Assembly: GCF_013002705.1 (NCBI RefSeq)
Contig: NZ_JABEND010000005.1
Coordinates: 186,001 to 250,000, forward strand
Direction: 5' to 3'
Source: Nakamurella aerolata
GTDB taxonomy: Bacteria > Actinomycetota > Actinomycetes > Mycobacteriales > Nakamurellaceae
Length of the DNA stretch: 64,000 nucleotides
The notes under the pieces: model-generated
Database searches by the model: none
The model's input: only the letters and a program-made list of their open reading frames with translations
What the model was told of the DNA's origin: nothing
Translations under genes and position numbers: made by a program
Shown: in pieces, positions 1 through 19,879 of the stretch
Layout of the letters: each line of letters opens with the position of its first letter
Position numbering within the stretch: the stretch's first letter is position 1

Positions 1-506
1 CCCGCGAAGTCGAGGAACGGGCGCACCTGCTGCTGGATGCCCGTCACCCACTCCGCGGTCTGCTCCTTGGTCTTCAAGGTCCGCTCGGCGTCGGGTTTCG
101 GATCGCCGATCAACCCCGTCGAGCCGCCGACGAGGCAGATCACGTGATGGCCGGCGCGCTGCAGCTTGCGCAGCAGGATCAACTGCACCAGGTGCCCGAA
201 GTGCAGGCTCGGCGCGGTCGGGTCGAATCCGGCGTACACGGTGACCGGGCCGGCGGCGAGGTGTTCGGCAAGGGCCTGCTCGTCGGTGCTCAGTGCGATC
301 AGTCCGCGCCAGCGCAGCTCGTCCAGCACCCCGGATCCGTTGGGAGCGTTGCCTTTTGGAGCGTTGCCTTCTGGAGCGTTGCTTTCTGGAGCTCCGGCCG
401 GCTGCGCACCGGCGGGCTCGGCCGAGGTCGCGGTCGCGGTCGGTTCGCCAGTGGGCGCGTCAGCGGGAGCGGCTGCGGTGGCGGTGTCGGTCAACTCCGT
501 GCTCAT
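1..506 (-). CDS. tyrS: Tyrosyl-tRNA synthetase, N-terminal part (runs off the window)
   Basis: Charges tRNA-Tyr with tyrosine in the cytoplasm. After a low-complexity start, the protein shows [10 protein letters not shown], then [19 protein letters not shown] with the class I HIGH-like motif (HFGH, about residues 102-105) and [10 protein letters not shown], all typical of bacterial TyrRS. The first ~58 residues are an Ala/Pro/Thr-rich extension containing a repeated [15 protein letters not shown] unit encoded by tandem 15-base repeats. An in-frame GTG at 329 (VLDELRW) would give the usual family N-terminus, so the true start may be there. The 3' end of the gene lies outside the window. It follows the DNA glycosylase gene on the same strand, an order I recall from mycobacteria (mpg-tyrS). 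Confidence 0.93.
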   Translation of the reverse strand, partial: MSTELTDTATAAAPADAPTGEPTATATSAEPAGAQPAGAPESNAPEGNAPKGNAPNGSGVLDELRWRGLIALSTDEQALAEHLAAGPVTVYAGFDPTAPSLHFGHLVQLILLRKLQRAGHHVICLVGGSTGLIGDPKPDAERTLKTKEQTAEWVTGIQQQVRPFLDFA

Positions 507-592
507 GACGACGATTCTCCCATCGCACGCTGCTCGGGTTTGTTGGGCGCGCTCGGTCTTGGATGTTGCGCAGGAGTTGGGTGCCTGCGACG

Positions 593-1231
593 TCACGCCC
601 GCGGGTGTTGCGGCCCGGCGGCCGGCGCCCGGGGCGACCTTCGGTACGGCGTCACGCTCGGCTCGTCCGGAATCCAGAACCGCAGCGGCAGGTCGGCGGC
701 CTTGCTGATGCCCACCCGCGGACCGACCGCGATCTCCGCAGCAGGCTCGCCGGAGAGCAGCCGCACCGGGCTGGCCGGGGCGAACAGGTCGGCTCCGCTG
801 TCGGCGCCGGTCACCCCGAGCACGGCGGCCAGGTTGGCCGGGCCGCGGGCCAGCGCCCACGGCTTGGTGCCGACCGGACGACGCTGTGCCGCCAGCTCAG
901 CGCCGGCCACCACCGCACCGGCGCGCAGCAGCACCGCAGAGGCAGACTCGTCCGGGCCGGTGACGAGGTTGGCGCACCAGTGCATGCCGTAGGAGAAGTA
1001 CACATACAGATGCCCGGGCGGTCCGTACATCACGGCACTGCGCGGCGTGCGCCGAAACGCGTGCGAGGCGGGGTCGTCCGGCCCGAGATAGGCCTCCACC
1101 TCGGTGAGCCGGATCGCAATCCGCCGCTCCCCCGATCCGGCGGTTATCAGCGCACCGAGTAGCCGCGGCGCCGCCACATCGGCGCGCTCGGCCAGCAGGT
1201 CGCGCTGCAGCGGCTCCGACGCTCGGACCAC
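593..1231 (-). CDS. mpg: 3-methyladenine DNA glycosylase (AAG/MPG family)
   Basis: Excises alkylated purines during base-excision repair. The protein has the AAG-family core: [28 protein letters not shown], then [40 protein letters not shown] and [19 protein letters not shown]. The GTG start is chosen because AAGGA lies seven bases upstream and gives 212 residues, near the usual family length. An ATG at 1600 in the same frame would add about 123 residues of Pro/Arg/Gln-rich sequence, including a repeated DQPKDQRKDQP stretch, with no family resemblance. It is 87 bases upstream of tyrS on the same strand and may be co-transcribed with it. Confidence 0.88.
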   Translation of the reverse strand: MVRASEPLQRDLLAERADVAAPRLLGALITAGSGERRIAIRLTEVEAYLGPDDPASHAFRRTPRSAVMYGPPGHLYVYFSYGMHWCANLVTGPDESASAVLLRAGAVVAGAELAAQRRPVGTKPWALARGPANLAAVLGVTGADSGADLFAPASPVRLLSGEPAAEIAVGPRVGISKAADLPLRFWIPDEPSVTPYRRSPRAPAAGPQHPRA

Positions 1232-1644
1232 TGGCTGATCCTTGCGCTGATCCTTGGGCTGATCCGTCGTGTGGTCGCGGGTCTGATCCGGGTGCTGCTC
1301 CAGGTTCTGATGAGGGACGGCGCCCTGGCTCGGCTCTGCTCGACGGGGCACGGCCGCAGGATAGCTGCGGCGGGGCGGCACAACCCATGACCACCCCCCA
1401 ACCGGCACTGCTCGGCATCGGCCAGGCGCCGCGGCAGGCTGTTCGGGATTCACCCGCTCGGTACGACGCCGCGCTGTCGCGCCGGCTCGTCGAAGCCCCG
1501 ACGACGTCGAGGGTGGCGCCGCGCTGGGCGTCGAGGAAGTGGCGAGAGCGGCGGCCTCCGTGGTCGGCGCATTCCTTACTTGACGGTCCTTGACGGTCAT
1601 GACCGGGTGAGCCTCATCGCTCGGCAGCCGCCAACTCCGGCATC
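1232..1644. other. Interval without a convincing gene
   Basis: If the glycosylase starts at 1231, this ~410-base stretch holds only its possible N-terminal extension. It contains direct repeats of a CTGATCCTT-like unit around 1236-1265. No other convincing coding frame was seen. Confidence 0.4.
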
Positions 1645-2043
1645 TCAGGCGATGCGATCCAGGTCGAGAAATCGGTCGAAGCCGCGGTCGAAGGTGAAGA
1701 TCCTGTGAACGTCGTTGGTTCGCATGGAAGCCACGTGCAGGGCAGCGCGGGCTCCCACCCGCCGGCCTTCCACCATCATGTTCTTGGCAGCACGGACCTC
1801 CGTCATTCCGATCGGGAACACCTCATCGACCAAGCCTTCAAGGGTGGCAAACGCGGGCTGGACCGCGTCCGGTCGATCGATGGCGCCGTAACGGTGCAGA
1901 ATCTCCTGAAACACCTCGGCATCGGTGGCCAGGGGCGTATCGGCAAGCACGAGTTCGTCAAGAACGATCTGGCTGCGTTGCCGGTTGGGATGCGCTCCGC
2001 CGATGAGGTACACCACGATGTTGGCGTCGAGAAAGACTGTCAC
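1645..2043 (-). CDS. vapC: PIN-domain toxin, VapC type
   Basis: Predicted ribonuclease toxin of a type II toxin-antitoxin pair. The 132-residue protein begins MTVFLDANIVVYLIGG, with the first conserved PIN acidic residue (D6) and N8. It continues with a central EVFQEILHRY (conserved Glu) and a C-terminal RTNDVHRIFTFDRGFDRF containing the last acidic positions. Its ATG overlaps the stop of the antitoxin gene by four bases, so the two are translationally coupled. The RNA target cannot be read from the sequence. Confidence 0.85.
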   Translation of the reverse strand: MTVFLDANIVVYLIGGAHPNRQRSQIVLDELVLADTPLATDAEVFQEILHRYGAIDRPDAVQPAFATLEGLVDEVFPIGMTEVRAAKNMMVEGRRVGARAALHVASMRTNDVHRIFTFDRGFDRFLDLDRIA

Positions 2044-2285
2044 GCCTGGTATCCGCGTTCAGTTTCGGCCAGCAGCTGATCGATGTCCCCGGTGGGGAAG
2101 TCGTGTACCAACACTGACCGCAGGACCGCAAGTTTGCGGGCGCTGCTGGCCTTCGGTTGTTGGCGGCGTGCCTCTCGGAGCGCCCGGCGAACCCAATGCG
2201 ACACAGTTTCGCCGTCCCGCCTGGCAGCGGACTCCAGATCGGCGTATTCAGCATCGTCCATCACTACCTGCAGCCGCTTACTCAT
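2040..2285 (-). CDS. vapB: Ribbon-helix-helix antitoxin, VapB type
   Basis: Predicted antitoxin and autorepressor for the adjacent PIN toxin. The 81-residue protein starts MSKRLQVVMDDAEYADLESAAR, a ribbon-helix-helix (CopG/Arc-like) DNA-binding N-terminus. A GETVSHWVRRALREARR helix and a toxin-binding tail (FPTGDIDQLLAETERGY) follow. The order antitoxin then toxin, with a four-base ATGA overlap, is the usual arrangement of these modules. A CATACT box six bases upstream of the ATG suggests a leaderless transcript. Confidence 0.85.
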   Translation of the reverse strand: MSKRLQVVMDDAEYADLESAARRDGETVSHWVRRALREARRQQPKASSARKLAVLRSVLVHDFPTGDIDQLLAETERGYQA

Positions 2286-2291
2286 CCACTG

Positions 2292-2297
2292 AGTATG
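2292..2297 (-). promoter_or_regulatory. Candidate -10 box of vapBC (leaderless)
   Basis: Read on the minus strand this is CATACT, six bases before the vapB ATG. The spacing would put the transcription start at or next to the start codon. No clear -35 element was seen, so this is an inference from spacing. Confidence 0.35.
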
Positions 2298-2380
2298 CCA
2301 TCAGCGTGCCTTGATCAGCTCCTCCCAGCTGACGGGACGGGCTGAGCAGGCTGTCGGTGGTGCTGCTCATGATGATGGGC

Positions 2381-2848
2381 ATGACGATTCGTGAGGTGCA
2401 GGTGACCATCGACGCACTCGATCCACGCGCGCTCTCCAGCTTCTGGCAGCAGGCGCTGGGGTACGCGTTCCCGCCGCCGCCCGGCGTCGAGCTGGCGGCG
2501 GGAGCCGACCCGCTCGCCGCCTGGGACGTGTTCCTCGAGCAGGCGGGTGTTCCGCCGGAACAGCGCAACAGCTCGAGCGCAATCGTCGATCCCACCGGCA
2601 AGGGTCCGCGGGTGTTCTTCCAGCAAGTGCCGGAGAGCAAGCAGGTCAAGAACCGCCTGCATCTGGATGTGCGGGCCGCGCCGGGCCTGGCCGGCGACGA
2701 GCGGATGGCCGCCCTGGAGGTTGAGGCGGATCGGCTGGTCGCGCTGGGTGCCAGCCGGATCCAGCGGTTCGAACCGGACCCGGCGCGGCTGAGCACCGGC
2801 TGGATCGTGATGGCAGATCCAGAAGGCAACGAGTTCTGCCTTGACTGA
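2381..2848 (+). CDS. VOC (glyoxalase-like) superfamily protein
   Basis: Small beta-alpha-beta-beta-beta metal-binding fold protein of unknown substrate. It starts MTIREVQVTIDALDPRALSSFWQQALGY, the usual opening of a VOC domain. It continues with a DPTGKGPRVFFQQVPE strand and KNRLHLDV (a conserved metal-ligand His), and ends WIVMADPEGNEFCLD, where the Glu is another likely ligand. The pattern matches the uncharacterised glyoxalase-like family common in actinobacteria. Upstream in-frame starts (2357 onwards) only add a Met/Leu run, so the ATG at 2381 is preferred. It is divergent from vapB. Confidence 0.85.
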   Translation: MTIREVQVTIDALDPRALSSFWQQALGYAFPPPPGVELAAGADPLAAWDVFLEQAGVPPEQRNSSSAIVDPTGKGPRVFFQQVPESKQVKNRLHLDVRAAPGLAGDERMAALEVEADRLVALGASRIQRFEPDPARLSTGWIVMADPEGNEFCLD

Positions 2849-2943
2849 GCCTGGAGTAGGCCTTGGTCCGCGCCGCAGCTGCCGCCGGCTGCCGGGAATC
2901 CGAAAGCCCGTGTCGGGCTCGCCAGCGTCGGGGCACCAACGTG

Positions 2944-2979
2944 GTGCACCAGCGTGAGTGCACCAGCGTGAGTGCACGA
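2944..2979. repeat. Short direct repeat (14-base unit)
   Basis: The unit GTGCACCAGCGTGA occurs twice head to tail at 2944-2971, followed by a partial third copy, between the VOC gene and the reductase gene. Similar GCACC-containing words flank it. Confidence 0.6.
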
Positions 2980-3022
2980 GCATCGGGGCACCGGTGTCGG
3001 ACCGGCCTGCTATCCCTGCGGG

Positions 3023-3886
3023 ATGACCAACTCTGACGCGGCCAGTCCCGGCTCGACTTCCGGCTCGACTCACCACTCGGCGCCAGATACCGCACCGACA
3101 GGCGGCCGTCCAACCGTCATCATGTCGCTCGGAGCCAGCGCCGACGGCAAGATCACGCTGCATCGAGACCGGATCCTGCTCAGGCCCGAGCACCGCCGAG
3201 TCTGGGCGTCACTGTCGCAGGACGATGCCGGGCCGCCGGTGGAGCAGCGGCTCGATGTGCAGGCAACGCTGGAGGGCTCGGGCTCGCTGGTGGATCACGA
3301 CGCCGGGCCGCTCACCGGGCTGCCGGCGCCGACCGCCGATCCCGCCGAACTCCACACCCACCACCTGCCCCCGTCCGTGGTGGACGACCCGGCGCGCCGG
3401 TACTGGTTCGCCGCCGTCAACGGCCGCGGCCGGGTTCGCTGGCAGCAGGAGAACCCGCCCGGCTGGGCCGTCCTCGTGTTGGTCTGCCGGAGCACACCGC
3501 TCGACTACCTGCAGTGGCTGCGGCAACGTTCGATCTGTTATCTGGTTGCCGGCGCGGAACAGGTGGACCTCCCGTCGGCCCTGGACGCGCTCGGTGACGA
3601 ACTGGGGATCACCCGGCTGGCGTCGACCGCGGGCGGATCGCTGAACGCCGCGCTGTTGCGAGCCGGGCTGATCGACGAGGTGGAGTTGACGCTGTTCCCT
3701 GCGCTCGTCGGCGGCGCCGACACGCCAACCATTCTCGACGGAACGCCGCTGGGCCCGGAGCAGCTGCCGACCCGGCTTGAGCTGTTGGCGTCCGAGGTGA
3801 TGCCGCGCGGCACCGTGCGGCTGAGATATCGCGTCTCGGCATCGGCATCAGCATCGGCATCGGCATCGGCATCGGCCGGTGACTGA
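3023..3886 (+). CDS. RibD C-terminal-type reductase (dihydrofolate reductase superfamily)
   Basis: Probable NADPH-dependent reductase related to the reductase half of RibD. The exact substrate is unknown. After a ~30-residue Ser/Thr/His-rich start the fold begins VIMSLGASADGKITLHRD. It shows LEGSGSLVDHDAG, a central Rossmann-like segment, and TAGGSLNAALLRAGLIDEVELTLFPALVGG, the signature of this superfamily. The C-terminus is an unusual SASASASASASASA tail encoded by a hexanucleotide repeat. The ATG is the first plausible start; a frame opening at 2972 only adds sequence from the upstream repeats. Confidence 0.82.
   Translation: MTNSDAASPGSTSGSTHHSAPDTAPTGGRPTVIMSLGASADGKITLHRDRILLRPEHRRVWASLSQDDAGPPVEQRLDVQATLEGSGSLVDHDAGPLTGLPAPTADPAELHTHHLPPSVVDDPARRYWFAAVNGRGRVRWQQENPPGWAVLVLVCRSTPLDYLQWLRQRSICYLVAGAEQVDLPSALDALGDELGITRLASTAGGSLNAALLRAGLIDEVELTLFPALVGGADTPTILDGTPLGPEQLPTRLELLASEVMPRGTVRLRYRVSASASASASASASAGD
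3836..3883 (+). repeat. Hexanucleotide repeat encoding a Ser-Ala tail
   Basis: Eight consecutive units of TCGGCA (one TCAGCA variant, last unit TCGGCC) at the 3' end of the reductase gene encode alternating Ser and Ala. Slippage would lengthen or shorten the protein tail without a frameshift. Confidence 0.85.
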
Positions 3887-3997
3887 GGCGGTCGGTGGCC
3901 GAGCCGGCCGATCCTCAGCGTGTCCGGTCCTCAGCGTGGCCGGTGCCGGGAGCGGACAGTGCGGCAGCGCCCAGCGTGGCGGTCCTGACGGTCGCTG

Positions 3998-7298
<3,301 letters not shown>

Positions 7299-7393
7299 GG
7301 TGATCGCTTCTCCTGAAGTCTGTTCGGGTTTCGGGTTCTGCTGCTGATCGGTCGGGTGCTGATCGGTTGGGTGCGGCGGTTTGGGGGGCGGTG

Positions 7394-10225
<2,832 letters not shown>

Positions 10226-10226
<1 letters not shown>

Positions 10227-11274
10227 CAGGTTGCCTCCTGTTCTGCTGCCAGATGGTTTTCGGAAGCGGGGTGCTGCTCGGGTGCGAACGGCGCGGACCT
10301 CGGTGCGCCGGACGGCTGGGCGGAAAGCGGCGGCGCGCCGGGCGGCGGGTCGGGCAGCACCATGGTCCCGACGCCGGTGCTGGTGACGATCTCCAGCAGC
10401 ACCGAGTGCGCCACCCTGCCGTCGATGACGTGCGCGGCGGCAACGCCATCGTCCACCGCCCGCAGCGCGCCCTCCATCTTCGGCACCATGCCCGATTCCA
10501 AGCGCGGCAACAACTCTCGCAGCCGAGCTGCCGAGATGGTGGAGAGCAGCGAGGAACGGTCCGGCCAGTCGGCGTACAGGCCCTCGACGTCGGTGAGCAT
10601 CACCAGCTTCGCGGCGTCCAACGCCACTGCCAGCGCCGCGGCCGCGGTGTCGGCATTGACGTTGTGCACCACACCGTCTGCGTCGGGCGCAACGGTCGCG
10701 ATCACCGGGATGCGGCCGGCGTCAAGCAGATCGGTGACGGCCGCGGTGTTGACGTCGACCACATCGCCGACCAGGCCGATATCGTGCTGCGCCCCGTTCA
10801 CGGCCACGGTACGGCGGGCCGCGGTGAACAAGCCGGCGTCCTCACCGGACATCCCGACGGCGTACGGGCCGTGAGCGTTGATCAGCCCGACCAGCTCGCG
10901 GCCCACCTGTCCGAGCAGCACCATCCGCACCACATCAAGGGTTTCGGCTGTGGTCACCCGGAAGCCGCCCTTGAACTCCCCGGCGATGCCGAGCCGCGAC
11001 AGCATCGCCGATATCTGCGGGCCGCCGCCGTGCACCACCACCGGCCGCACCCCGATGGCGCGCAGGTACACCATGTCGGCGGCGAACGCGGCTTTGAGCG
11101 CATCGTCGGTCATGGCGTTGCCGCCGTACTTGATCACCATCGTCCTACCGGCGAACCGCTGCAGCCACGGCAGGCTGTCAATCAACACCTCGGCCCGTTT
11201 GGCAACGGCCGCAAGGTCTTCCGGCTGCCGGCCGGTGGTGCCGAAGGACGGAGCAGAGGCAGTGCGGGTGTCGG

Positions 11275-11278
<4 letters not shown>
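10226..11278 (-). CDS. argB: Acetylglutamate kinase
   Basis: Phosphorylates N-acetylglutamate; commonly the arginine feedback-controlled step. The protein shows [78 protein letters not shown] and [18 protein letters not shown], all standard amino-acid-kinase motifs. The ATG overlaps the argJ stop (ATGA). About 40 residues of Pro/Ala/Gln-rich sequence follow the usual end of the fold (TMVLPDPP onward), an extension with no recognised function. Confidence 0.96.
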
Positions 11279-13656
<2,378 letters not shown>

Positions 13657-13725
13657 GTCCGAGCTTGTCGCCGGCGCGGCGCGCGCGTCAAACCTGGTCG
13701 TTGGCGCTCAACCCGGCCGAGCCCG

Positions 13726-14931
13726 TCAGGTCGGGAGCACCACCAGCGGGACGTACTGCTCGCCCTCGGTCAGCGAACCGTGATAGCCGACCAGCCCGAG
13801 TTCGTCCGGCGTCATGGTGTCGGAATCGACCAGCGTGAACTCGCCGCGGCCGGCGACCAGCACGTCACCGATGCGCGGTTGCACGCTTGCGCTGACCTGT
13901 CCGAACCAGCCCTCGGCGATGGCCTGCTCGCGGGTGCGCACCCAAGCTCGCTCGTGTGCCAGGTCGGCCAAGCGGTCGGCGACGGCGCCGGCCGCGCCGG
14001 GTTCGGTGTACACCTGCAGCAGCCTGGGTTCGCCGCCGACGTGCCGCACCCCTGATCGCAGCTCGGGGCGGTCGGCAAGGTCGACCCGGTCGTGCGCGGC
14101 GGCGTCCACCATCCCGTGATCGGCGGTGACCAGCAGCAGGCAGCCGGCCGGCAGCGATCTGGCCAGCCGGTGCAGTTCGGCATCGGTGCGCTGCAGAGCG
14201 CGTCGCCAGTCGCTGCTGCGCCAGCCGTGCCGGTGCCCGGCGGCGTCGACCGCGCCCCAGTACAGATACACCAGGCGCGGGCCGTCCGGGTCTTTCAGCA
14301 GCGACACCGCCAGATCGACGCGCGGGGCAAGTCGCTTGTGGCCGAAGAACTCCGTCCCCCGGTGGGCCGCCTCGGTGAGGCCGGAGCCGGCGAACTCCGG
14401 GTTGCCGATGGCGGCCGACCGCAGCGCGGTCCGGTCCAGACCGGCGAGCGCAGGGTCGGCGAGCAGCTCGAAAACCGTTGGCAGCGCCTGCCACTGTCGC
14501 GGAGGTTCGTCGAAGTCCCAGCGCAGCTGATTCACCACGGTGTCGGTGGCCGGGTTGAGCACCGAGTAGCCGGCGATGCCGTGCCGGCCGGGCGACTGGC
14601 CGGTGCCGAAGCTGGCCATCGAGGTGGCCGTGGTGGTAGGGCAACCGGCGGTCAACTCAAGAGTCGGCGCGGCGGCGAGAAACGGTGCGGCGCGGGAGGA
14701 TTCGGCCAACTGTCTGCTGCCCAGACCGTCGACGAGGACGACGCAGACCCGTCGGGCCGCCGGCAGCGGCACCGCCGGTAGATCCGGCAGCCGATGCCCG
14801 AGCGCAGCTGCCGCTCCCGGCAACACCGCGCCCAGCCACTGGTTGTCGTACCCGCTCAGCACCGGGTCGGCGGTCCCCGAACCAGGGCAACCTTGTCCCC
14901 CGCGAGCGGATGGTGCGGCGACGGGATCCAC
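13726..14931 (-). CDS. Alkaline-phosphatase-superfamily phosphodiesterase (nucleotide pyrophosphatase-like)
   Basis: Predicted metal-dependent phosphodiesterase or pyrophosphatase of the alkaline phosphatase superfamily; the substrate is unknown. The protein has CVVLVDGLGSRQL (first metal Asp), the nucleophile segment AGCPTTTATSMASFGTGQSPGRHGIAGY, VYLYWGAVDAAGHRHGW, and LLVTADHGMVD with the second metal site. The GTG at 14931 is chosen because it starts five bases after the upstream DUF5998 stop; an open frame to 15135 runs into that gene. No signal peptide is seen. Confidence 0.85.
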   Translation of the reverse strand: MDPVAAPSARGGQGCPGSGTADPVLSGYDNQWLGAVLPGAAAALGHRLPDLPAVPLPAARRVCVVLVDGLGSRQLAESSRAAPFLAAAPTLELTAGCPTTTATSMASFGTGQSPGRHGIAGYSVLNPATDTVVNQLRWDFDEPPRQWQALPTVFELLADPALAGLDRTALRSAAIGNPEFAGSGLTEAAHRGTEFFGHKRLAPRVDLAVSLLKDPDGPRLVYLYWGAVDAAGHRHGWRSSDWRRALQRTDAELHRLARSLPAGCLLLVTADHGMVDAAAHDRVDLADRPELRSGVRHVGGEPRLLQVYTEPGAAGAVADRLADLAHERAWVRTREQAIAEGWFGQVSASVQPRIGDVLVAGRGEFTLVDSDTMTPDELGLVGYHGSLTEGEQYVPLVVLPT

Positions 14932-14936
14932 CTGGC

Positions 14937-15521
14937 TCAGCGCGCGGCAACCGCCGCGGACAGTTCCCTGGCGAACGCGATGGCGTCGGAGACCGCGTCG
15001 GCACCTTCGGCATCGGCCGAGATGCGCAGCGGCAGATCGTCTCCCATCAGCGCGCCGGTGTAGCCGTGGTCGGCGTCGCAGTTCGGATCGCCACAACTGG
15101 CTTGCTCTAGGTCGAGCCGCTGCACCCCGCCCCAATTGATCAGCAGGTTGATCTCCCGACCGAACTTCCCGGCCCGGTAGCGCTGTGGGTTGGCGACCAC
15201 GTGCGTCACCCCGACGGCCCTGATCGCCTCCAGCGCAACGGATTCGGTGGTGGCGACGGCATGTGGAACCTCACCGTGCTCGTCGTCGCCGCCGTGATCG
15301 TCGGCGTGCACAAACACCAGCCGGGAGCTGGTCAGCACCAGTGCAGTCAGGTGCCGGCGCACGGTATCGAGGTCGAACGTGGTTTCGGCGTGGACGAAGA
15401 AGCTGCGCACCGGTTCGCCGCCGACCGCGAGGTCGAGAGTGTCGGCCACCAGCTCCGGGTAGTAACCGGCGTCGGTGATCCTGCGCAGCAACGCATTCGG
15501 TAGTTCGGTTCGTGCGGCCAT
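14937..15521 (-). CDS. DUF5998-family protein
   Basis: Conserved actinobacterial protein of unknown function. It reads MAARTELPNALLRRITDAGYYPELVADTLDLAVGGEPV, then FFVHAETTFDLDTVRRHLTALVLTSSRLVFVHADDH. A cysteine pair follows in CGDPNCDADHGY that could bind metal, and then a C-terminal helix. The phosphodiesterase gene begins five bases after its stop, so the pair is likely one operon. The ATG at 15521 is preferred over one two codons upstream. It lies between pheT and argC, where I do not expect it in mycobacteria. Confidence 0.85.
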   Translation of the reverse strand: MAARTELPNALLRRITDAGYYPELVADTLDLAVGGEPVRSFFVHAETTFDLDTVRRHLTALVLTSSRLVFVHADDHGGDDEHGEVPHAVATTESVALEAIRAVGVTHVVANPQRYRAGKFGREINLLINWGGVQRLDLEQASCGDPNCDADHGYTGALMGDDLPLRISADAEGADAVSDAIAFARELSAAVAAR

Positions 15522-15591
15522 CAGCACCCTCCGCTGGTTCGGTTGACAAGGCAGGACGGCACGCCGGGTGCCGACGTGCGGTGTGCGCCGC

Positions 15592-18164
15592 TCACGCGCG
15601 CACGCTCGTTGCGTGACGTCGCGCCGCCTCGGCAGCGGCGGCGTCGCGGACCTCGTTGGCCTCCGCGGCGGTCAGGGTGCGGTCGGTGGCGCGGACCACC
15701 AGCGCGAACGCCAGCGAATGATGCCCGGCCTGCACCTGGTCACCGGTGAAGAGGTCGAACAGGCGGACCGACTCGAGCAAGGGTCCGGCACCGGCGCGGA
15801 GCGCGGCGGCGACCTCGCCGGCCGGCACCCCGTCCGGCACCGTCAACGCCAGGTCAACCCGCACCGGCGGGAACGCCGACACCACCGGCGGGGACGGCGG
15901 TTCCGGCTCCGGAATGGTGTCGAGGGTTAGCTCAAGCGCTACCGAACGGGCCGGCAGGCCAAGGCTTTCCAGCACCCGGGGGTGCAGTTCGCCGGCGATG
16001 CCCACCGGCCAGTTCCCGATCCGCAGCTCCGCGGCCCGGCCGGGGTGGAACGGCGCGCGCTGCACCGGAACCGGCGTCAGCTGGGTGCCGCTGACCCGCC
16101 CGATGCGCTTGCCGAGCTCGATGACATCGGCCCAGTCGGCCGGTCGGCCACGGCCCCACCAGCCGGAGCGATCCCACTCGCCGGTGAGCACGGCCGCGAC
16201 CCGGCGTGGCTGGTCCGGCAGCGCGGCATCCAGCACCGCGAGCTGACCGTCCGTCGGACGTCGGTCGGCGGGCAGCTCCGGCATGGTCGGGGCGCCGAAC
16301 TTCGGCAGGAAAACCTGGCCGATCTCGAACAGCGAGACGTCGCGGTTACCGCGAGAAAGGTTGCGCCCCATCGCGTCCAGCAGGCCGGGCAGCAACGTGG
16401 TGCGCAGGTAGGGGCGCTGCGCGTCGAGCGGGTTGGCCACCGTGACCCGGCGCCGGCGGATGTCGTCGGCGGGGACCTCGAGCCGATCCAGATCGGCGTC
16501 ACCGAAGAACGGGAAGGTGAGAGTCTCCACCAGACCGGCGGCCGCGAGATCGTCCGACACCGCACGCAGTCGGCGCTGCCGCCCGGTGTAGCCGCGCCCG
16601 GCCGGGGCCTGCGGCAGCACCGGCTCGATGGTGTCGTACGACTCCAACCTGGCGATCTCCTCCACCAGGTCGGCCGGGCGGGTCAGATCGGGTCGCCAGC
16701 TGGGCGGGAGGACGGTGAGAGTTGTTGTGCCCTGGGGAATCTCGCGGGTCGCTTGGTCGGCGGCGGTGACGACGCAGCCGACCTCGCGCAGCCGCCGGAC
16801 GACGGTATCGAGTGAGTACGGCCGGCCCGCCAGCCGTTCAGCCTCAGCAACCGCAAACGCGATCGGTTGCGGCCCAACGGTTTCCGTGCTGGAGCGCACG
16901 TCGGTGCGTCCGGTGACGGTGCCACCGCCGTACGCGATGATCAGTTCGGCGGCACGATCGGCTGCGGCACCGGCGACCTCAGGGTCGACGGAGCGCTCGA
17001 ACCGCTTGGAGGCCTCGCTGGTCAGCCGCAGTCGGCGCGAGGTCCGGGAGATCGACGGCGCGTCGAAGCTGGCGGCCTCGATCAGCACCTCGGTGGTTGA
17101 GCCGGAAATCTCGGTGGCCTCTCCGCCCATCACACCGGCCAGCCCGATCGGCCCGGAGTCGTCGGTGATCAGCAGATCGTCCGGCTGCAGGGCACGCTCA
17201 GCGCCGTCCAGGGTTCGAACGGTGCGGTCGGATCCCGCTGGGCGCACCACGATCGGACCGCTCAGGGTGGCGGCGTCATAGGCGTGCAGCGGGTTGCCGA
17301 GCTCCAACATCACCAGGTTGGTGACGTCCACCGCCAACGAGATGGAGCGGATGCCGGCGCTGGTGAGCCGCCGCCGGATCCACCACGGCGACGCGGCGTT
17401 CGGGTCGGTACCCGATACCGACAGCGCGACGAAACGCGCGCACCCGTCGGGGGCATCGATGCGCACCGGGTAGCCGCCGGCGGGGCTGCTTACCCCGGTG
17501 TCCCGGCCCGCCGGATCTCGGTAAGGCCGCTCGAAACCGGCAGCCAGTTCGCGGCCGAGCCCCCGCAGCGACATCGCGTATCCGCGGTCGGTCTCGATCG
17601 ACACGTCGATCACCGGATCACCGACGCCTATCAGCGGCGCGGCATCAGCACCAGGTGAGGGCAGCGGCGATCCGTCCGCGGGCGGCTCGGACACGTTGCC
17701 CAACACCAGGATTCCGCTGTGGTCGGTGCCGATGCCAACCTCGTCGGCGGCGCAGATCATGCCGTCGGAGATGCGGCCGTAGGTTTTGCGGGAGGCGATC
17801 TCGAAGCCTCCTGGCAACACCGTGCCGGGCGGAGTGACCACCACCAGATCGTCAACGACGAAGTTGGTTGCGCCACAAATGATTCCGCGCGGACCGTCGG
17901 ATCCGTCCGGCCCGTTACCCGGGCCGATATCGACGGTGACGAATCGGATCGGCTTCTTGAACTCGGTGAGCTCTTCGATCTGCAGCACGCGTCCGACCAG
18001 TAGCGGCCCGGCGATGGGATCCGGTTCGCCACCTGGGATATCGATGCCGTCAACCTCGAAGCCGAGCGAAACCAGTTTGTCGGCAACCAGTTCGGCCTGG
18101 GCCGCGGGGGTGGGGGCGGCCGGCAGGTCGACGTACTCGGCGAGCCAGGACAGTGCGACGCGCA

Positions 18165-18165
<1 letters not shown>
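15592..18165 (-). CDS. pheT: Phenylalanyl-tRNA synthetase beta subunit
   Basis: Forms the alpha2-beta2 enzyme with PheS; binds tRNA and edits mischarged Tyr-tRNA. The 857-residue protein begins MRVALSWLAEYVDLP. It then has the EMAP/tRNA-binding domain (GRVLQIEEL, GIICGATNFVVDDLV, DGMICAADEVGIG), the B3/4 editing domain, the B5 domain (GRPYSLDTVVRRL), the core (TLTFPFFGDADLDRL, NPLDAQRPYLRTTLLPGLL), and a C-terminal anticodon-binding FDX-ACB domain starting near FPPVRVDLALTV. Its ATG shares one base with the pheS stop. Confidence 0.97.
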
Positions 18166-19690
<1,525 letters not shown>

Positions 19691-19879
19691 GCGGCCGATG
19701 GAGGAGCCTGAGGCGGGGAACCCGCGCGCGCCGGCGGCAGTCCGGTGGATTACCAGCGGCCATTCGGAAGCACCGTTTCATCAGGTGCTGCAGCAGTGCC
19801 GGGAACACCGTCGTCACCCCGCAGAATCGAGCCACTGGTGCATCAGGTGATGAATCCACCTGCGACTACCCTCTTGCCG

